From assembly GCF_964340395.1 (NCBI RefSeq), contig NC_135561.1, forward strand, positions 434,501-498,500: a stretch of DNA of 64,000 nt, read 5' to 3'. A program made the translations under genes and the position numbers. This DNA comes from Glandiceps talaboti. Taxonomy: Eukaryota; Hemichordata; Enteropneusta; Spengelidae. Shown in pieces: positions 1 to 13,900 of the stretch. Position 1 is the stretch's first letter, and every line of letters begins with the position of its first letter. The notes under the pieces were generated by a model that saw nothing but the letters and a program-made list of their open reading frames with translations, had not been told where the DNA came from and did no database searches.

Positions 1-440
1 CATGGTGTGTATATATGTCCATACTATCAGGGTACAATTCATGCTGTGTATATACAGTATGTCCATATTATCAGGGTTCAATTCATGGTGTGTATATATG
101 TTCATATTATCAGGGTTCAATTCATGATGTGCATATATGTCCATATTATCAGGGTACAATTCATGGTGTGCATATATGTCCATATTATCAGGGTTCAATT
201 CATGGTGTGCATATATGTCCATATTATCAGGGTTCAATTCATGGTGTGCATATATGTCCATATTATCAGGGTTCAAATCATGGTGTGTTTTTATGTCCAT
301 ATTAGCAGGGTTCAATTCATGGTGTGCATATATGTCCATACTATCAGGGTACAATTCATGGTGTGTATATATGTCCACATCAGATTAATTGTTAATGTCA
401 TGTATTATGTTCATATTATCAGGGAGTGTTAATGGCATGT
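1..440. repeat. 39-bp minisatellite at the 3' end of the Frizzled/FN3 gene
   Basis: Roughly ten 39-bp units, running off the left edge of the window. Read on the minus strand each unit contains CCCTGATAATATG, close to the sequence around the stop codon of the neighbouring gene (CCC TGA TAG TATG, stop at 451-453). Copies next to the gene (380-450) are the most diverged, and the array lies where the 3' UTR should be. Short open frames through the array exist only because 39 is a multiple of three. Confidence 0.9.
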
Positions 441-450
441 ATTCATACTA

Positions 451-1981
451 TCAGGGGTTGTTTTCTACAATGATTTTATGGCCTAGCCATGGATTAACCA
501 GTGTATTGTGACATGGTATTGGAGTATGTGAAGGTTGTATTGTTTCTTGCAGAAATCCATCCTTCCCTGCCTTGATGCAAGATACATAGGTATTGGTTGG
601 TTGGTCCCCAATACACCTGTAAAGCAGTGAAGATCAATATGTAAAAGACGACATACAGAGAGAATATATATTTTGTATAAAATGACTGGTTTGTTGAAAG
701 AAATGTGAATCATCGAATCTTTATAAAAAATGAAACAACAAACAAAATATTACAGTTGAAGATTTCATGCTTTATTTTACCCGGAATATGAAAAGATATT
801 AGAAGTTTAATCTCATGTATACTTGGAAAAAACATGAGAAGGGAAAAAACAAATGAGTACAGTTTAAAAAATGCTAAAAATCAAATTTAAAAAAAGAAAA
901 GAAAAAAAAGATATGTCATTGACTGACTGACTGACAGTCAGGATGGTATGTCATTATTTTATCTTCATATATGTCAGTGAGTCACTGGTAAGAATTAACA
1001 CTGACAGCATGGTATTGTTTCTCAATCTGTCAATGATACAATTAAGGGGGCTATCAATGACCCACTGCCTGGGAGCCATCAATAACTTACCTACAGTAGT
1101 CATCCCTTCCATCTTCATCCTCATCCTTCATGTACCAAGTTTCAAAATATCCAGGATCAAACCAAGTTTCTTCATCTTCATATTTGTAATTATTTTCATC
1201 CTCACCTGCTGTTCCTGCCAATGCACATGACAGAACCATGTCTAGACCACGTCCAACAACCCTTGAAGAATTGAATAGAATAAAATGTGTGTGAGCTCAT
1301 ATCTATACAGTCTAGTTAATAGCCAAGGTTCATTTCTCTTTTTTACTAATGTTATATGATTAGCAATGAACTATATTAAGCTGACATTGCAAGTGCATAT
1401 GTTCTCCATATGAACTAGTGTAAGAAAGAGACATCCTATAATTATTATTATTATTATTATTATTTAATTTCTTAAAAGCGCACTACACTACATCTCAGAG
1501 CTCTTTACACAACAAAGAGGATTGCATATAAAAGGTACCAAACAATAAAAAATAAAAAATTGACATATAATAAAGTACTAAAATGTGTCATACAAAAAAA
1601 ATGAAAAATAATTAATTATTAATTATAAACTAAACTATATTAACTATAAAACTTTTTCATACACTTTTGGTTGTAGAGTTATTTCAGGATTTAAAACCAC
1701 ATAAATTTCACAAAGTTAAAAATTGAAATTTGATTGGTCCATTTTTGCCTCATGGGACTTTAGCAGACATGCATATGTATTAGATGAACACTTAACATTC
1801 ATGAATCCTAAGTGTGCATTACTGATAAATACTCACATGATATTATATTATATTACTTATAGCTACCTGCAGTAATCATTAGCTGCACCCTGGCCTTGTA
1901 CATCGGCCCATCCATGAAACATAGCAGGATTACCCACATCATATATATCATACCGTCTTGGTGCAGGAGTTAGTTTCTGAT
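451..1981 (-). CDS. C-terminal exons F, G and H: duplicated DYCR cysteine motif and stop codon
   Basis: Exon F is 1981-1867, G 1261-1091, H 616-451. F to G reads ANDYC|R-VVG then VLSCALAG; G to H reads RDDYC|R-CIG then YVSCIKAG. The same motif therefore occurs twice, and in both copies a phase-2 intron cuts the Arg codon that follows DYC. F also carries GWADVQGQG just before the motif. G holds an acidic linker rich in Asp, Glu and Tyr. The protein ends in IIVENNP and TGA at 451-453. I do not know a named family for this module; disulphide-bonded extracellular repeats are an inference from the paired cysteines. Confidence 0.75.
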
Positions 1982-4900
1982 CTACAAAATATTCAAAATT
2001 ACACAAATACAACAAACAGGACACACTTGTTATTGAATTACAGTCACAAATGTAGAAATTCTTACACACCCATATTGAAATCACTGGCCTGCTGTCACAC
2101 ATACAGTAAATCTTGCACACTGCTACATTTTACAGTCGACAATGCAAAACTTTAACAACTGTTATTTGCAGTTGCAGCACTGAAGTTGTACACACTGGTA
2201 TATATTATGTTTTATTGCAGTCACAGTTGCAGCATATTGTATACACCTGTATTATCCTGCAGTCACAAATACAGCAACTTTACACACCTATCAATTGTGC
2301 AGCAAATTGTATACACCTGTATTATCCTGCAGTCACAAATACAGCAACTTTACACATCTATCAATTGTGCAGCAAATTGTATACACCTGTATTATCCTGC
2401 AGTCACAAATACAGCAACTTTACGCATCTATCAATTGTGCAGCAAATCGTATACACCTGTATTATCCTGCAGTCACAAATACAGCAACTTTACACATCTA
2501 TCAATTGTGCAGCAAATCCAATATACCTGCATTCTATTGTGGTCACAAATACAGTAACTTTACATACCTGTAAATTGCACTGCACTCAGTTGCAGCACAT
2601 TCTACATACATGTAGTTACAGATGCAGCAAATCTCGCCCACTAATACATGTATGTATTGTATTGCAATCACAGGAGCAGTATTGAAAGGCTTCAACACAC
2701 CTGTTTTGCACTCAGTCAAAGATGCAGCAAATCTTGCTGACCAATGTATTGTAGAGCAGTGTTCAGTTTCAGTCAATCTTAGACACCTGTATTGTACATA
2801 CTGCTTTCACAAATAACTCAGATCTCATACATCTTAATTGTAATTTCAAATTACCTGTTAGACCATCTTTTTCATGTTTTTTGACAGACTTGACATTGTT
2901 GTTAGGTAGACAGATGAATTCCCCAGAAGCATCAGTAGGAATTTCTTTAAAAATCAGTTTAATAGCAGTAGATATATTGGTATCATTGTGTATCAATCCA
3001 TCGTCTGGCTTTTCTGGAATATGAATATAACGATACATTATAAGTCCTTAAACGAAGAAACACTCAACTCTACAGCTGAATCGATTTGAATTGATTTTGA
3101 TTCTATGAAGGAAAGAAATTTAACTTGTAAAAACCTACCTGTTACTGAAGTCCATATTTCTTTGTACAGTACATTGACATTGCCAAAGTCATAAGTGTAA
3201 ATGCATTACCAACTAGATGACAGTGGACCACAGCAAAATTGTATATTAGTTGACTATTCTCTAGCCAAATGCCTATCACTTCAGTAACAGTGTAATATTA
3301 ACAGCTTCTTGTTACTTTCCTAAGTTCTTAAAATTATACATTTGTTATAAAATTTTCTGATGCACACATATATAATCTGAAGTTATTAATTTGAGAAATA
3401 ACAGATTGATGATACTATGCTATCAATATTTCTAGGGGTGTCGATATAAGAATCAGTGAGACAAAAACAACTGGCTACCCTACCATGTTTTGTCAGCTAT
3501 TTTTCCAGGGATTTGTTTTGAAATTCTTTGTCATTATATTTCCATCAAGGGACAGATTTAAGAGTCTCATTCCTTAGTTTTAATACCGTCTACTATTCAA
3601 TATTTTACCTACTTTTCAAATAAACTACATCCCTGAACAACATAATTATATATGTAAACAAGTGATCTTGCAAGTAAACACTTACCATTATCTGTCATAT
3701 CTTCAGTTGATGCAGTACTAAATGTAAAGAATCTATGCATACCATCTTGATAACCATCCCAGCCCCACAATTCTACTGAGTATTGTGTCCCAGGTTCAAG
3801 ATTGGTTATTTCATAGCTAAGATTATTTGCATTCACAGTTTTTGCATCTCCCCAGTCCTGGGATACCTAAGTAAACAAATTCATCCGATACACATTATGA
3901 GTATCAGTGTAATGAATTGAATATACATCACTCACTTTTCAAATTAAGTTTTGCGTGTCCATAGATTTAATTTGCATTGTTTCAAAATTGACTTTTGCAC
4001 ATTTACATATTCCATTTTGTTCTATTTCAAAATTATGCTCTGCATGTTCACAGCTTAGTTTGCATTGTTTCAAATTAAATTTTGCATGTGAAAAATATGT
4101 TTTAATTGTTGTCAAAACATATTATAAGGTGTTTCTTTTTTAGAAAAGTGCTGGAAATTTGTTTAATCTTGTCACTTAAGGGCCACTGTATTTCTTAGCA
4201 AGCATGGAAATATGACATAAATTACCTCTTTAAGCCGCAACTCGTAATGAATGATAGAGTCAGAGCCATCAGTTGGTGCTTCCCATTTCAAGACATAGCT
4301 GGTCGGTAAAAGAGAATTATCTGGACTTGTTATGAGTGGTGGAGATGCCTTGGCTGGGGAGATTGACACAAAAAACAGTTAATGAAGAAACAAAGAGAAA
4401 GAAATTAAAATGACTAATTTTAATTTATTTAATTATTATGTCTTCTATCACTACACTACATTACTATATTGTAGTTACATTAAATAGTATCCCATAATAT
4501 TCTTCATTCAGCCACGGTAAATATGAATGACCTAAGGGGCCATGTCAATATCAGTTGCTAGGTGAGTAGAAATAATTATTTTCTGGCTGAATGAAGAAAA
4601 ATATCTGAGAATAATATAATCATACCTCCTCAAGCTTAATTTGTGAAAAATCTGGAAGTAATGGCAGTTTTGAACGAGTTGACTTATATATTTTGATCAC
4701 CGCAGAACCAATGATAACTTATAGGTTAGACAACGGTTCTCATGATGCTGAATGACAAGGGTGTGTAATTAATATTATTTTGTTCCTGCAAAAACTAAAA
4801 GTGTATAGTATAATAGTCTTATATCACTAAAATTTATGTTTTTTGTTTTTATCTCAAATATGGCGCAGTCTGGGAAATGTTATACTATTAGGCTAGTTTA

Positions 4901-7900
4901 GATAAATTGAGTAACACCACCTAACAGCTAAATATAAATTAATTACAAATGAAATTTTAGTATAATAAACCAAAATATCAAGTACATGCTCCGTGTTCTC
5001 AATATCATAAGACTGGCAATACGAGAACTAGTGTTTAGTTAGTGTTGACCATTAAAGTTCATAAAAGCATTTGAATGGGTAATGATATACATTATTACAA
5101 TGTCGGTGTTTATACCAATGTAGGGTAATGATATACATTATTACAATGTCGGTGTTTATACCAACATAGCGTAAATCTTGGTAATTATATACAAATTAAA
5201 GCTTTAAATTCGTGTAGTTTGATACATATAGTAATGATAACCTGTTGGATGTTACTTGTTGATGTAGCTTTTATATCCGGCATTCTATCTTTATATCTGG
5301 CCCAGTATACTTACGGGGTATGGTAGTTGTGAAGTGGTAGGGCACTGACCCAGTATACTTACGGGGTATGGTAGTTGTGAATTGGTAGGGCACTGACCCA
5401 GTATACTTACAGGGTATGGTAGTTGTGAAGTGGTAGGGCACTGACCCAGTATACTTACGGGGTATGGTAGTTGTGAAGTGGTAGGGCACTGACCCAGTAT
5501 ACTTACGGGGTATGGTAGTTGTGAAGTGGTAGGACACTGGCCCAGTATACTTACGGGGTATGATAGTTGTGAAGTGGTAGGGCACTGACCCAGTATACTT
5601 ACGGGGTATGGTAGTTGTGAAGTGGTAGGGCACTGACCCAGTATACTTACGGGGTATGGTAGTTGTGAAGTGGTAGGACACTGACCCAGTATACTTACGG
5701 GGTATGGTAGTTGTGAAGTGGTAGGGCACTGACCCAGTATACTTACAGGGTATGGTAGTTGTGAATTGGTAGGGCACTGACCCAGTATACTTACGGGGTA
5801 TGGTAGTTGTGAAGTGGTAGGGCACTGACCCAGTATACTTACGGGGTATGGTAGTTGTGAAGTGGTAGGGCACTGACCCAGTATACTTACGTGGTATGGT
5901 AGTTGTGAAGTGGTAGGGCACTGACCCAGTATACTTACAGGGTATGGTAGTTGTGAATTGGTAGGGCACTGACCTAGTATACTTACAGGGTATGGTAGTT
6001 GTGAAGTGGTAGGGCACTGACCCAGTATACTTACGGGGTATGGTAGTTGTGAAGTGGTAGGGCACTGACCCAGTATACTTACGTGGTATGGTAGTTGTGA
6101 AGTGGTAGGGCACTGACCCAATATACTTACGTGGTATGGTAGTTGTGAAGTGGTAGGGCACTGACCCAGTATACTTACGTGGTATGGTAGTTGTGAAGTG
6201 GTAGGGCACTGGCCCAGTATACTTACGTGGTATGGTAGTTGTGAAGTGGTAGGGCACTGACCCAGTATACTTACAGGGTATGGTAGTTGTGAAGTGGTAT
6301 GGCACTGACCCAGTATACTTACGGGGTATGGTAGTTGTGAATTGGTAGGGCACTGACCCAGTATACTTACAGGGTATGGTAGTTGTGAAGTGGTAGGGCA
6401 CTGACCCAGTATACTTACGGGGTATGGTAGTTGTGAATTGGTAGGGCACTGACCCAGTATACTTACAGGGTATGGTAGTTGTGAAGTGGTAGGGCACTGA
6501 CCCAGTATACTTACGGGGTATGGTAGTTGTGAAGTGGTAGGGCACTGACCCAGTATACTTACGGGGTATGGTAGTTGTGAAGTGGTAGGACACTGGCCCA
6601 GTATACTTACGGGGTATGATAGTTGTGAAGTGGTAGGGCACTGACCCAGTATACTTACGGGGTATGGTTGTTGTGAAGTGGTAGGGCACTGACCCAGTAT
6701 ACTTACGGGGTATGGTAGTTGTGAAGTGGTAGGACACTGACCCAGTATACTTACGGGGTATGGTAGTTGTGAAGTGGTAGGGCACTGACCCAGTATACTT
6801 ACAGGGTATGGTAGTTGTGAATTGGTAGGGCACTGACCCAGTATACTTACGGGGTATGGTAGTTGTGAAGTGGTAGGGCACTGACCCAGTATACTTACGG
6901 GGTATGGTAGTTGTGAAGTGGTAGGGCACTGACCCAGTATACTTACGTGGTATGGTAGTTGTGAAGTGGTAGGGCACTGACCCAGTATACTTACAGGGTA
7001 TGGTAGTTGTGAATTGGTAGGGCACTGACCTAGTATACTTACAGGGTATGGTAGTTGTGAAGTGGTAGGGCACTGACCCAGTATACTTACGGGGTATGGT
7101 AGTTGTGAAGTGGTAGGGCACTGACCCAGTATACTTACGTGGTATGGTAGTTGTGAAGTGGTAGGGCACTGACCCAGTATACTTACGTGGTATGGTAGTT
7201 GTGAAGTGGTAGGGCACTGACCCAGTATACTTACGTGGTATGGTAGTTGTGAAGTGGTAGGGCACTGGCCCAGTATACTTACGTGGTATGGTAGTTGTGA
7301 AGTGGTAGGGCACTGACCCAGTATACTTACAGGGTATGGTAGTTGTGAAGTGGTATGGCACTGACCCAGTATACTTACGGGGTATGGTAGTTGTGAATTG
7401 GTAGGGCACTGACCCAGTATACTTACAGGGTATGGTAGTTGTGAAGTGGTAGGGCACTGACCCAGTATACTTACAGGGTATGGTAGTTGTCAAGTGGTAG
7501 GGCACTGACCCAGTATACTTACGGGGTATGGTAGTTGTGAAGTGGTAGGGCACTGACCCAGTATACTTACGGGGTATGGTAGTTGTGAAGTGGTAGGGCA
7601 CTGACCCAGTATACTTACAGGGTATGGTAGTTGTGAAGTGGTAGGGCACTGACCCAGTATACTTACGGGGTATGGTAGTTGTGAATTGGTAGGGCACTGG
7701 CCCAGTATACTTACGGGGTATGGTAGTTGTGAAGTGGTAGGGCACTGACCCAGTATACTTACGGGGTATGGTAGTTGTGAATTGGTAGGGCACTGGCCCA
7801 GTATACTTACGGGGTATGGTAGTTGTGAAGTGGTAGGGCACTGACCCAGTATACTTACGTGGTATGGTAGTTGTGAATTGGTAGGGCACTGACCCAGTAT

Positions 7901-10900
7901 ACTTACAGGGTATGGTAGTTGTGAAGTGGTAGGGCACTGACCCAGTATACTTACAGGGTATGGTAGTTGTGAAGTGGTAGGGCACTGACCCAGTATACTT
8001 ACGGGGTATGGTAGTTGTGAAGTGGTAGGGCACTGACCCAGTATACTTACGGGGTATGGTAGTTGTGAAGTGGTAGGGCACTGACCCAGTATACTTACGG
8101 GGTATGGTAGTTGTGAAGTGGTAGGGCACTGACCCAGTATACTTACGGGGTATGGTAGTTGTGAAGTGGTATGGCACTGACCCAGTATACTTACGGGGTA
8201 TGGTAGTTGTGAAGTGGTAGGGCACTGACCCAGTATACTTACAGGGTATGGTAGTTGTGAAGTGGTAGGGCACTGACCCAGTATACTTACGGGGTATGGT
8301 AGTTGTGAAGTGGTAGGGCACTGACCCAGTATACTTACGGGGTATGGTAGTTGTGAAGTGGTAGGGCACTGACCCAGTATACTTACGGGGTATGGTAGTT
8401 GTGAAGTGGTGGGGCACTGACCCAGTATACTTACGGGGTATGGTAGTTGTGAAGTGGTAGGGCACTGACCCAGTATACTTACGGGGTATGGTAGTTGTGA
8501 AGTGGTAGGACACTGACCCAGTATACTTACAGGGTATGGTAGTTGTGAAGTGGTAGGGCACTGACCCAGTATACTTACGGGGTATGGTAGTTGTGAATTG
8601 GTAGGGCACTGACCCAGTATACTTACGGGGTATGGTAGTTGTGAAGTGGTAGGGCACTGACCCAGTATACTTACGGGGTATGGTAGTTGTGAAGTGGTAG
8701 GGCACTGACCCAGTATACTTACGGGGTATGGTAGTTGTGAATTGGTAGGGCACTGACCCAGTATACTTACAGGGTATGGTAGTTGTGAAGTGGTAGGGCA
8801 CTGACCCAGTATACTTACAGGGTATGGTAGTTGTGAAGTGGTAGGGCACTGACCCAGTATACTTACGGGGTATGGTAGTTGTGAAGTGGTAGGGCGCTGA
8901 CCCAGTATACTTACAGGGTATGGTAGTTGTGAAGTGGTAGGGCACTGAGTAGTGACCAATACCCTTGCTATTCACTGCTGCCACTTTCACCGTATATGTA
9001 GTGTTTGGATTTAAACCAGCCATGTGGAACGTGTTACCTGATGATTTAATAGTTCAATGTGTTATTCCATGTATTAAGTGGATAATCAAAAGTCTAAGAT
9101 CATGTCTATGCTGTTCTATTGTATTCTATTGTATTATGTTATTATTCACTTATGTCGTCAAACAAAGGTCCAGTAATTCTAAACCTAGCTGCGTATGTAT
9201 ATAGAGCAGAGGTTTTATTAAAGGAATTCTGCTAATTTGTTTTCTGTACACTTCCGTGATATTTTGTAATCTAGTACTGGAATTTTTTTTTTTTTTGCGA
9301 TATGGGCTGGAGGCCTTAAGAAGCAATAAACCATTATTGTTTATATATATTCTATTCTGTTGTATTGTATTGTATCGTATTGTATTGTATTGTGTTGTTT
9401 TGTATTGTATTGAATTGTATTGTATTGTATTGTATTGTATTGTATTGTATCATATTGTATTGTATTGTATCATATTGTATTGTGGTGTTTTGTATTGTAT
9501 CATATTGTATTGTATTGTATCATATTGTATTGTATTGTATCATATTGTACTGTATTATATCATATTGTATTGTATTGTGTTGTATTGTTTTGTATTGAAT
9601 TGTATTGTATTGTATCATATTGTATTGCATCATATTGTATTGTGGTGTTTTGTATTGTATCATATTGTATTGTGTTGTATTGTTTTGTATTGAATTGTAT
9701 TGTATTGTATCATATTGTATTGTATTGTATTGTGTCGTATTGTATTGTATTGCATTGCATTGGATGGTATTGTTTTGTTTTGTATTGCATTGTATTGTAT
9801 TGCATTGTTATGTTAGACTATTCTATTCTATTCTCTCTATTCTTTATTTGCTCTTCTCTTTTCTTCCCTTCCCTTCCACTACATCTATTCCATTTTAGTC
9901 CATTCTATTCCATTCTATTCTATTCTATTCTATTCATAACCAATACCACTGTGCACTGACATGTCCACCTATGTCATGTATTGACATAACAGAATAGAAG
10001 TGTCTCAGTAACATCAATACCACTCTTCTCTGGTGATGTTATAATAATTTACTGATCTGTGATGTATACTTACCCATCTCAAACTTTCTTTCCTGGTGCC
10101 CAGACTTTATTCGGATTATGTATCCAGTCACTGGAACGTCATTGTGGTTTTCAGTGACTTCAACAACAACACCATTGTGAGATAAATCTGTAAACTTGAC
10201 ATCCAGTGGAGGGTAAGGTCCTATGGGATAACACATTGTGAGATCAAATCAGTAAACTTGACATCCAGTGGAGGGTATTATGGGATAACACATTGTGAGA
10301 TAAATCTGTAAACTTGACATCCAGTGGAGGGTATTATGGAATAACATAAATCATGCATATCACAATTAATTGGGTTTAACTTTAAAGAGGAACAAAGATT
10401 CGTCCTAACAGCTCACAACTTCTCTAAAATGGGAAAATGAATAAAGTTTTAAAATTACTCATGGGCTGACATCTGTTCACTTGGGTAGGGAATTCTGGGT
10501 ATGGTGCCCATTCTAATGTCATCAAGAGCATATAGTGACTTTATGTATAGTTGTTTCCTACCCTACAGTTCGACAAGGTAGAAAGACTGATAGAAATTTA
10601 GAGTACTGGTGATATGAGCATGATAAATACATAATGCCCAGAATTTCCCCCACACCAGTGTACAGGGGTGGTAGTTGCTACAAGTTATCATTTAATTACT
10701 GGGGTCGATGAACTTTGTGTTAGATAGAGGGTCAGAGTTCAAGGTTTTCACAGTTCGACATGTTGATATATATATATATGCAGTGATGAATACTTACATA
10801 GGGAAATTACTATAATTTTGTGATGTGGTACTTTTACAACATATATGGCTGTAGATAGACAGTTTATCGAGTCGGAGGTGGCATTTCAAAGTGGCAGGAA

Positions 10901-13900
10901 TGAGTGATGAAATCCTAGGTCATAGGTCATCATGATTAGACTTCATACCCATACTTAGATAGGAAGGTGCATTTGTATGATAGCACACATTTCCAAATTG
11001 TTACAGTGGCTTCTGTTTACTAAGTCCATACACTAGTAATCCATTGATGAGTATAGATCATACAAACCCTTTACAGAATCAATATATGTCTGTCAATGGA
11101 TGAACTTGATTTTTTTGTTTAGAAATTGTCAACATTGTCTGCTATACTATAATGTCAGGATTAGCTTGGTGTTGATAACTGACCCTGAAGGTCAAGGTCA
11201 AGGTCATAAGAGAAAACTTGCACTTGATAATATGAGGAAGCATGCACTTGCTTGGAGTTTCTATGTTAAAACTGAGGTGTGTAGTAAATGTTAATTTACC
11301 ATGAATATGACTGCCATTCAGTCAATTTGCATCTCTCACAAAACAAAGTGACATGCCCATGTTTCACCTGTGTACCAAGTTTGAATGAAATTGAATATTG
11401 CATATCAGAGAAATAATGTGTTATGGACAGGTGGATGGACTGAACCCATTATAATAGTTCCTGTGGGCGGATAAAAATGAAATACCCAGCAATAAATGAA
11501 TAAATAAATGAATAAATGTATACATGCATGAATGCATACATACATACATACATACATACATACATACATACATACATACATACATACATACATACATCTT
11601 CCATTTTTATGTATGATAGCTCTCCAAGGCGATTGAGCACTCTACTTGGCGAAAGAAGAATGAAACTCTATGTACATACATACATACATACATACATATA
11701 CATACATACATACATACATACATACATACATACATACATACATACATACATACATACATACATACATACATCTTCCATTTTTATGTATGATAGCTCTCCA
11801 AGGCGATTGAGCACTCTACTTGGCGAAAGAAGAATGAAACTCTATGTACATACATACATACATACATACATATACATACATACATACCAGGGTTCTCCAC
11901 AATTTAGAAAAATACAGGGGCGCCCTAATTGGGTGTAAATGTGTCATTTATTGTAATTGCCGTCTGTCTAGGGATGACCTCAGTGTTGACCTCTTTGGTA
12001 TGACATCATCGTTTAGTATGTTAATGTAAGAGTAAGCCCTGTACTGCGCATGTGCATGAATTTACTTTTCATTGTAAACTTTCAATCGGTCGTGTGTGGA
12101 GCTGCTCAGTATTTTGGGGCAATAATTTCTCTCATATGTCCCTCCGACTTTGTACCACTTGTCGCAAACCTATCCAGGGCCACCAGGGACTAAGTGGGAA
12201 GCTTTGTTCTGTCAACATGTCAGGGAATTCAAGCGATAATATGGAAGGGGCGGACGTCAATTTAGCAGGTCCGAGTACAAGTACCAGCGACCAGGCCAAC
12301 GGAGGCAAGCATAAGTCAACAGCCAAGTCATCTAAGGACAGGCTAACCAGCCGAGACGACGGTGCAGGTATACAGAGACAGGTTGACAGGTTGGCGGACC
12401 AAATGAAAATATTAACCGAGCATGTAATGGGGAACACCACATCACCCAAGGAGGAGGTAGACCGACCTCACAACTCCGGTACTCGCTACGATCGCCCTTC
12501 GATGAAAGATCTACGTAAAGAAAAAGTTTTACAACGTTCAGTAGCGAAATTGCTCACGCTAGAAAAAGACTCATCATCTTCTACCGTAGATTCAACGGCA
12601 TCATCGACACAAGATTTCAGCGACTCCGAGTCAAGCGATGTACAATCGAATACAAATTCGCGCACATTCAAGACAAGCAGGAAATGTAGCAATACTAAAA
12701 GGAGCGGGAAACCAACGACGCGACGCCAATCGGCAAGTGCGGCCTCATGTAAAAACAAAGGTAAGACTATGAAAAGTGGAGCTCAAAGGAGGTCATCTGA
12801 CAGGGTAAAGAAATATGTACCTTGGCCACACGAGTTTGTTCAGGACCCCAACCCGGGTCAGTTAGACGAAATTAGATATGAGGATCTGTCATTAACTCAG
12901 TTCGTTATAGGCGAGCTAGAAATCATTCAATCCGCGACTTTGACCAGAAATGAAGCTAAGCACAGACTCGCACATCTGCAAGATCTCATGACAGATGCAT
13001 TATTATACCCGTGGGATCGTGTACGTAAATTTCACAGTATCATTTTGCATGCCCTCGAATTACGTCAACTACATTGGGGTGATAGTTTCGACAACATACA
13101 TGCAAAATTTGTTCGGAACCCACCAACTAATAGTAATAGTAACACTAATAATAATACAGTTACGCACGTATCCACAACATCCGGGTATCAGAAGAAAACA
13201 CGCGTACTACGATACTGTGCAGCATATCAGTCGAACACGTGTGCTTTCAGCAAAGATCACACAGTGGACGGACAGTTGGAAAAACACGTCTGTTCAGCCT
13301 GTTTACGCTTCAGACGTCTGGAAAAACGTCACACTTCATTAGATTGTCCTTACAACGACAAATCGTTCAGAGAACAACAACACAAAGACAAAACAATCAA
13401 GGAATGACAATCGGAGAACAATAACATTGAGAGTAGTAGTATGAACATTAACGAGTCTGTTAATTTTTTTGACAGTTTAAGTATACAATAGACACCGGTG
13501 GAAAGATAAACAACAAGGCGGAGCCGCGTTGTTTATCTTTCCACCGGTGTCTATTGTACTTATGCCCGACAAGTTCACAGGATGGCAGGATTAGTCCATC
13601 TCACCCTTGCTAGACTAGATTAAGATAAAGTACACACTGTCTCACCCCTTGCCAGGCTAGGTGATGATAATAACTGAGATAAAAGTGTACACATTCGGGT
13701 GAGGACACACACAGCATGCAGTGTTCACGGCGAAGAAATAAGCCATACAACATTCACAAGCCCTGATATGACTGAACAACGAGACGTGTCTAATATTATA
13801 GTGTAGCTCATCTGAAGATCTGTGTAAAATTCGTTTTTTAAATGTTTACCGTTTCTTTTGAATGGTAACAGTTGTGCCCTTCATCCTTAAACCCTTACTG

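Noticed and set aside
5271-9023. A 1,250-codon open frame of 16-residue repeats as a normal protein
   Set aside because: Each unit contains a consensus 5' splice site that matches the real end of FN3 exon B. The long frame follows from a 48-bp unit without stops. I keep only the FN3 exon and treat the rest as a possible splice-variable extension.
9256-9959. Cys/Ile/Leu/Tyr-rich open frames
   Set aside because: They are translations of the TATTG tract.
11405-11938. Tyr/Ile/His/Thr or Met/Tyr/Val/Cys repeat proteins
   Set aside because: They are translations of the CATA microsatellite.
12995-13342. Second-frame open frames in the gag region
   Set aside because: They are shadows of the gag-like frame, which has the Cys/His motif and family-like length.
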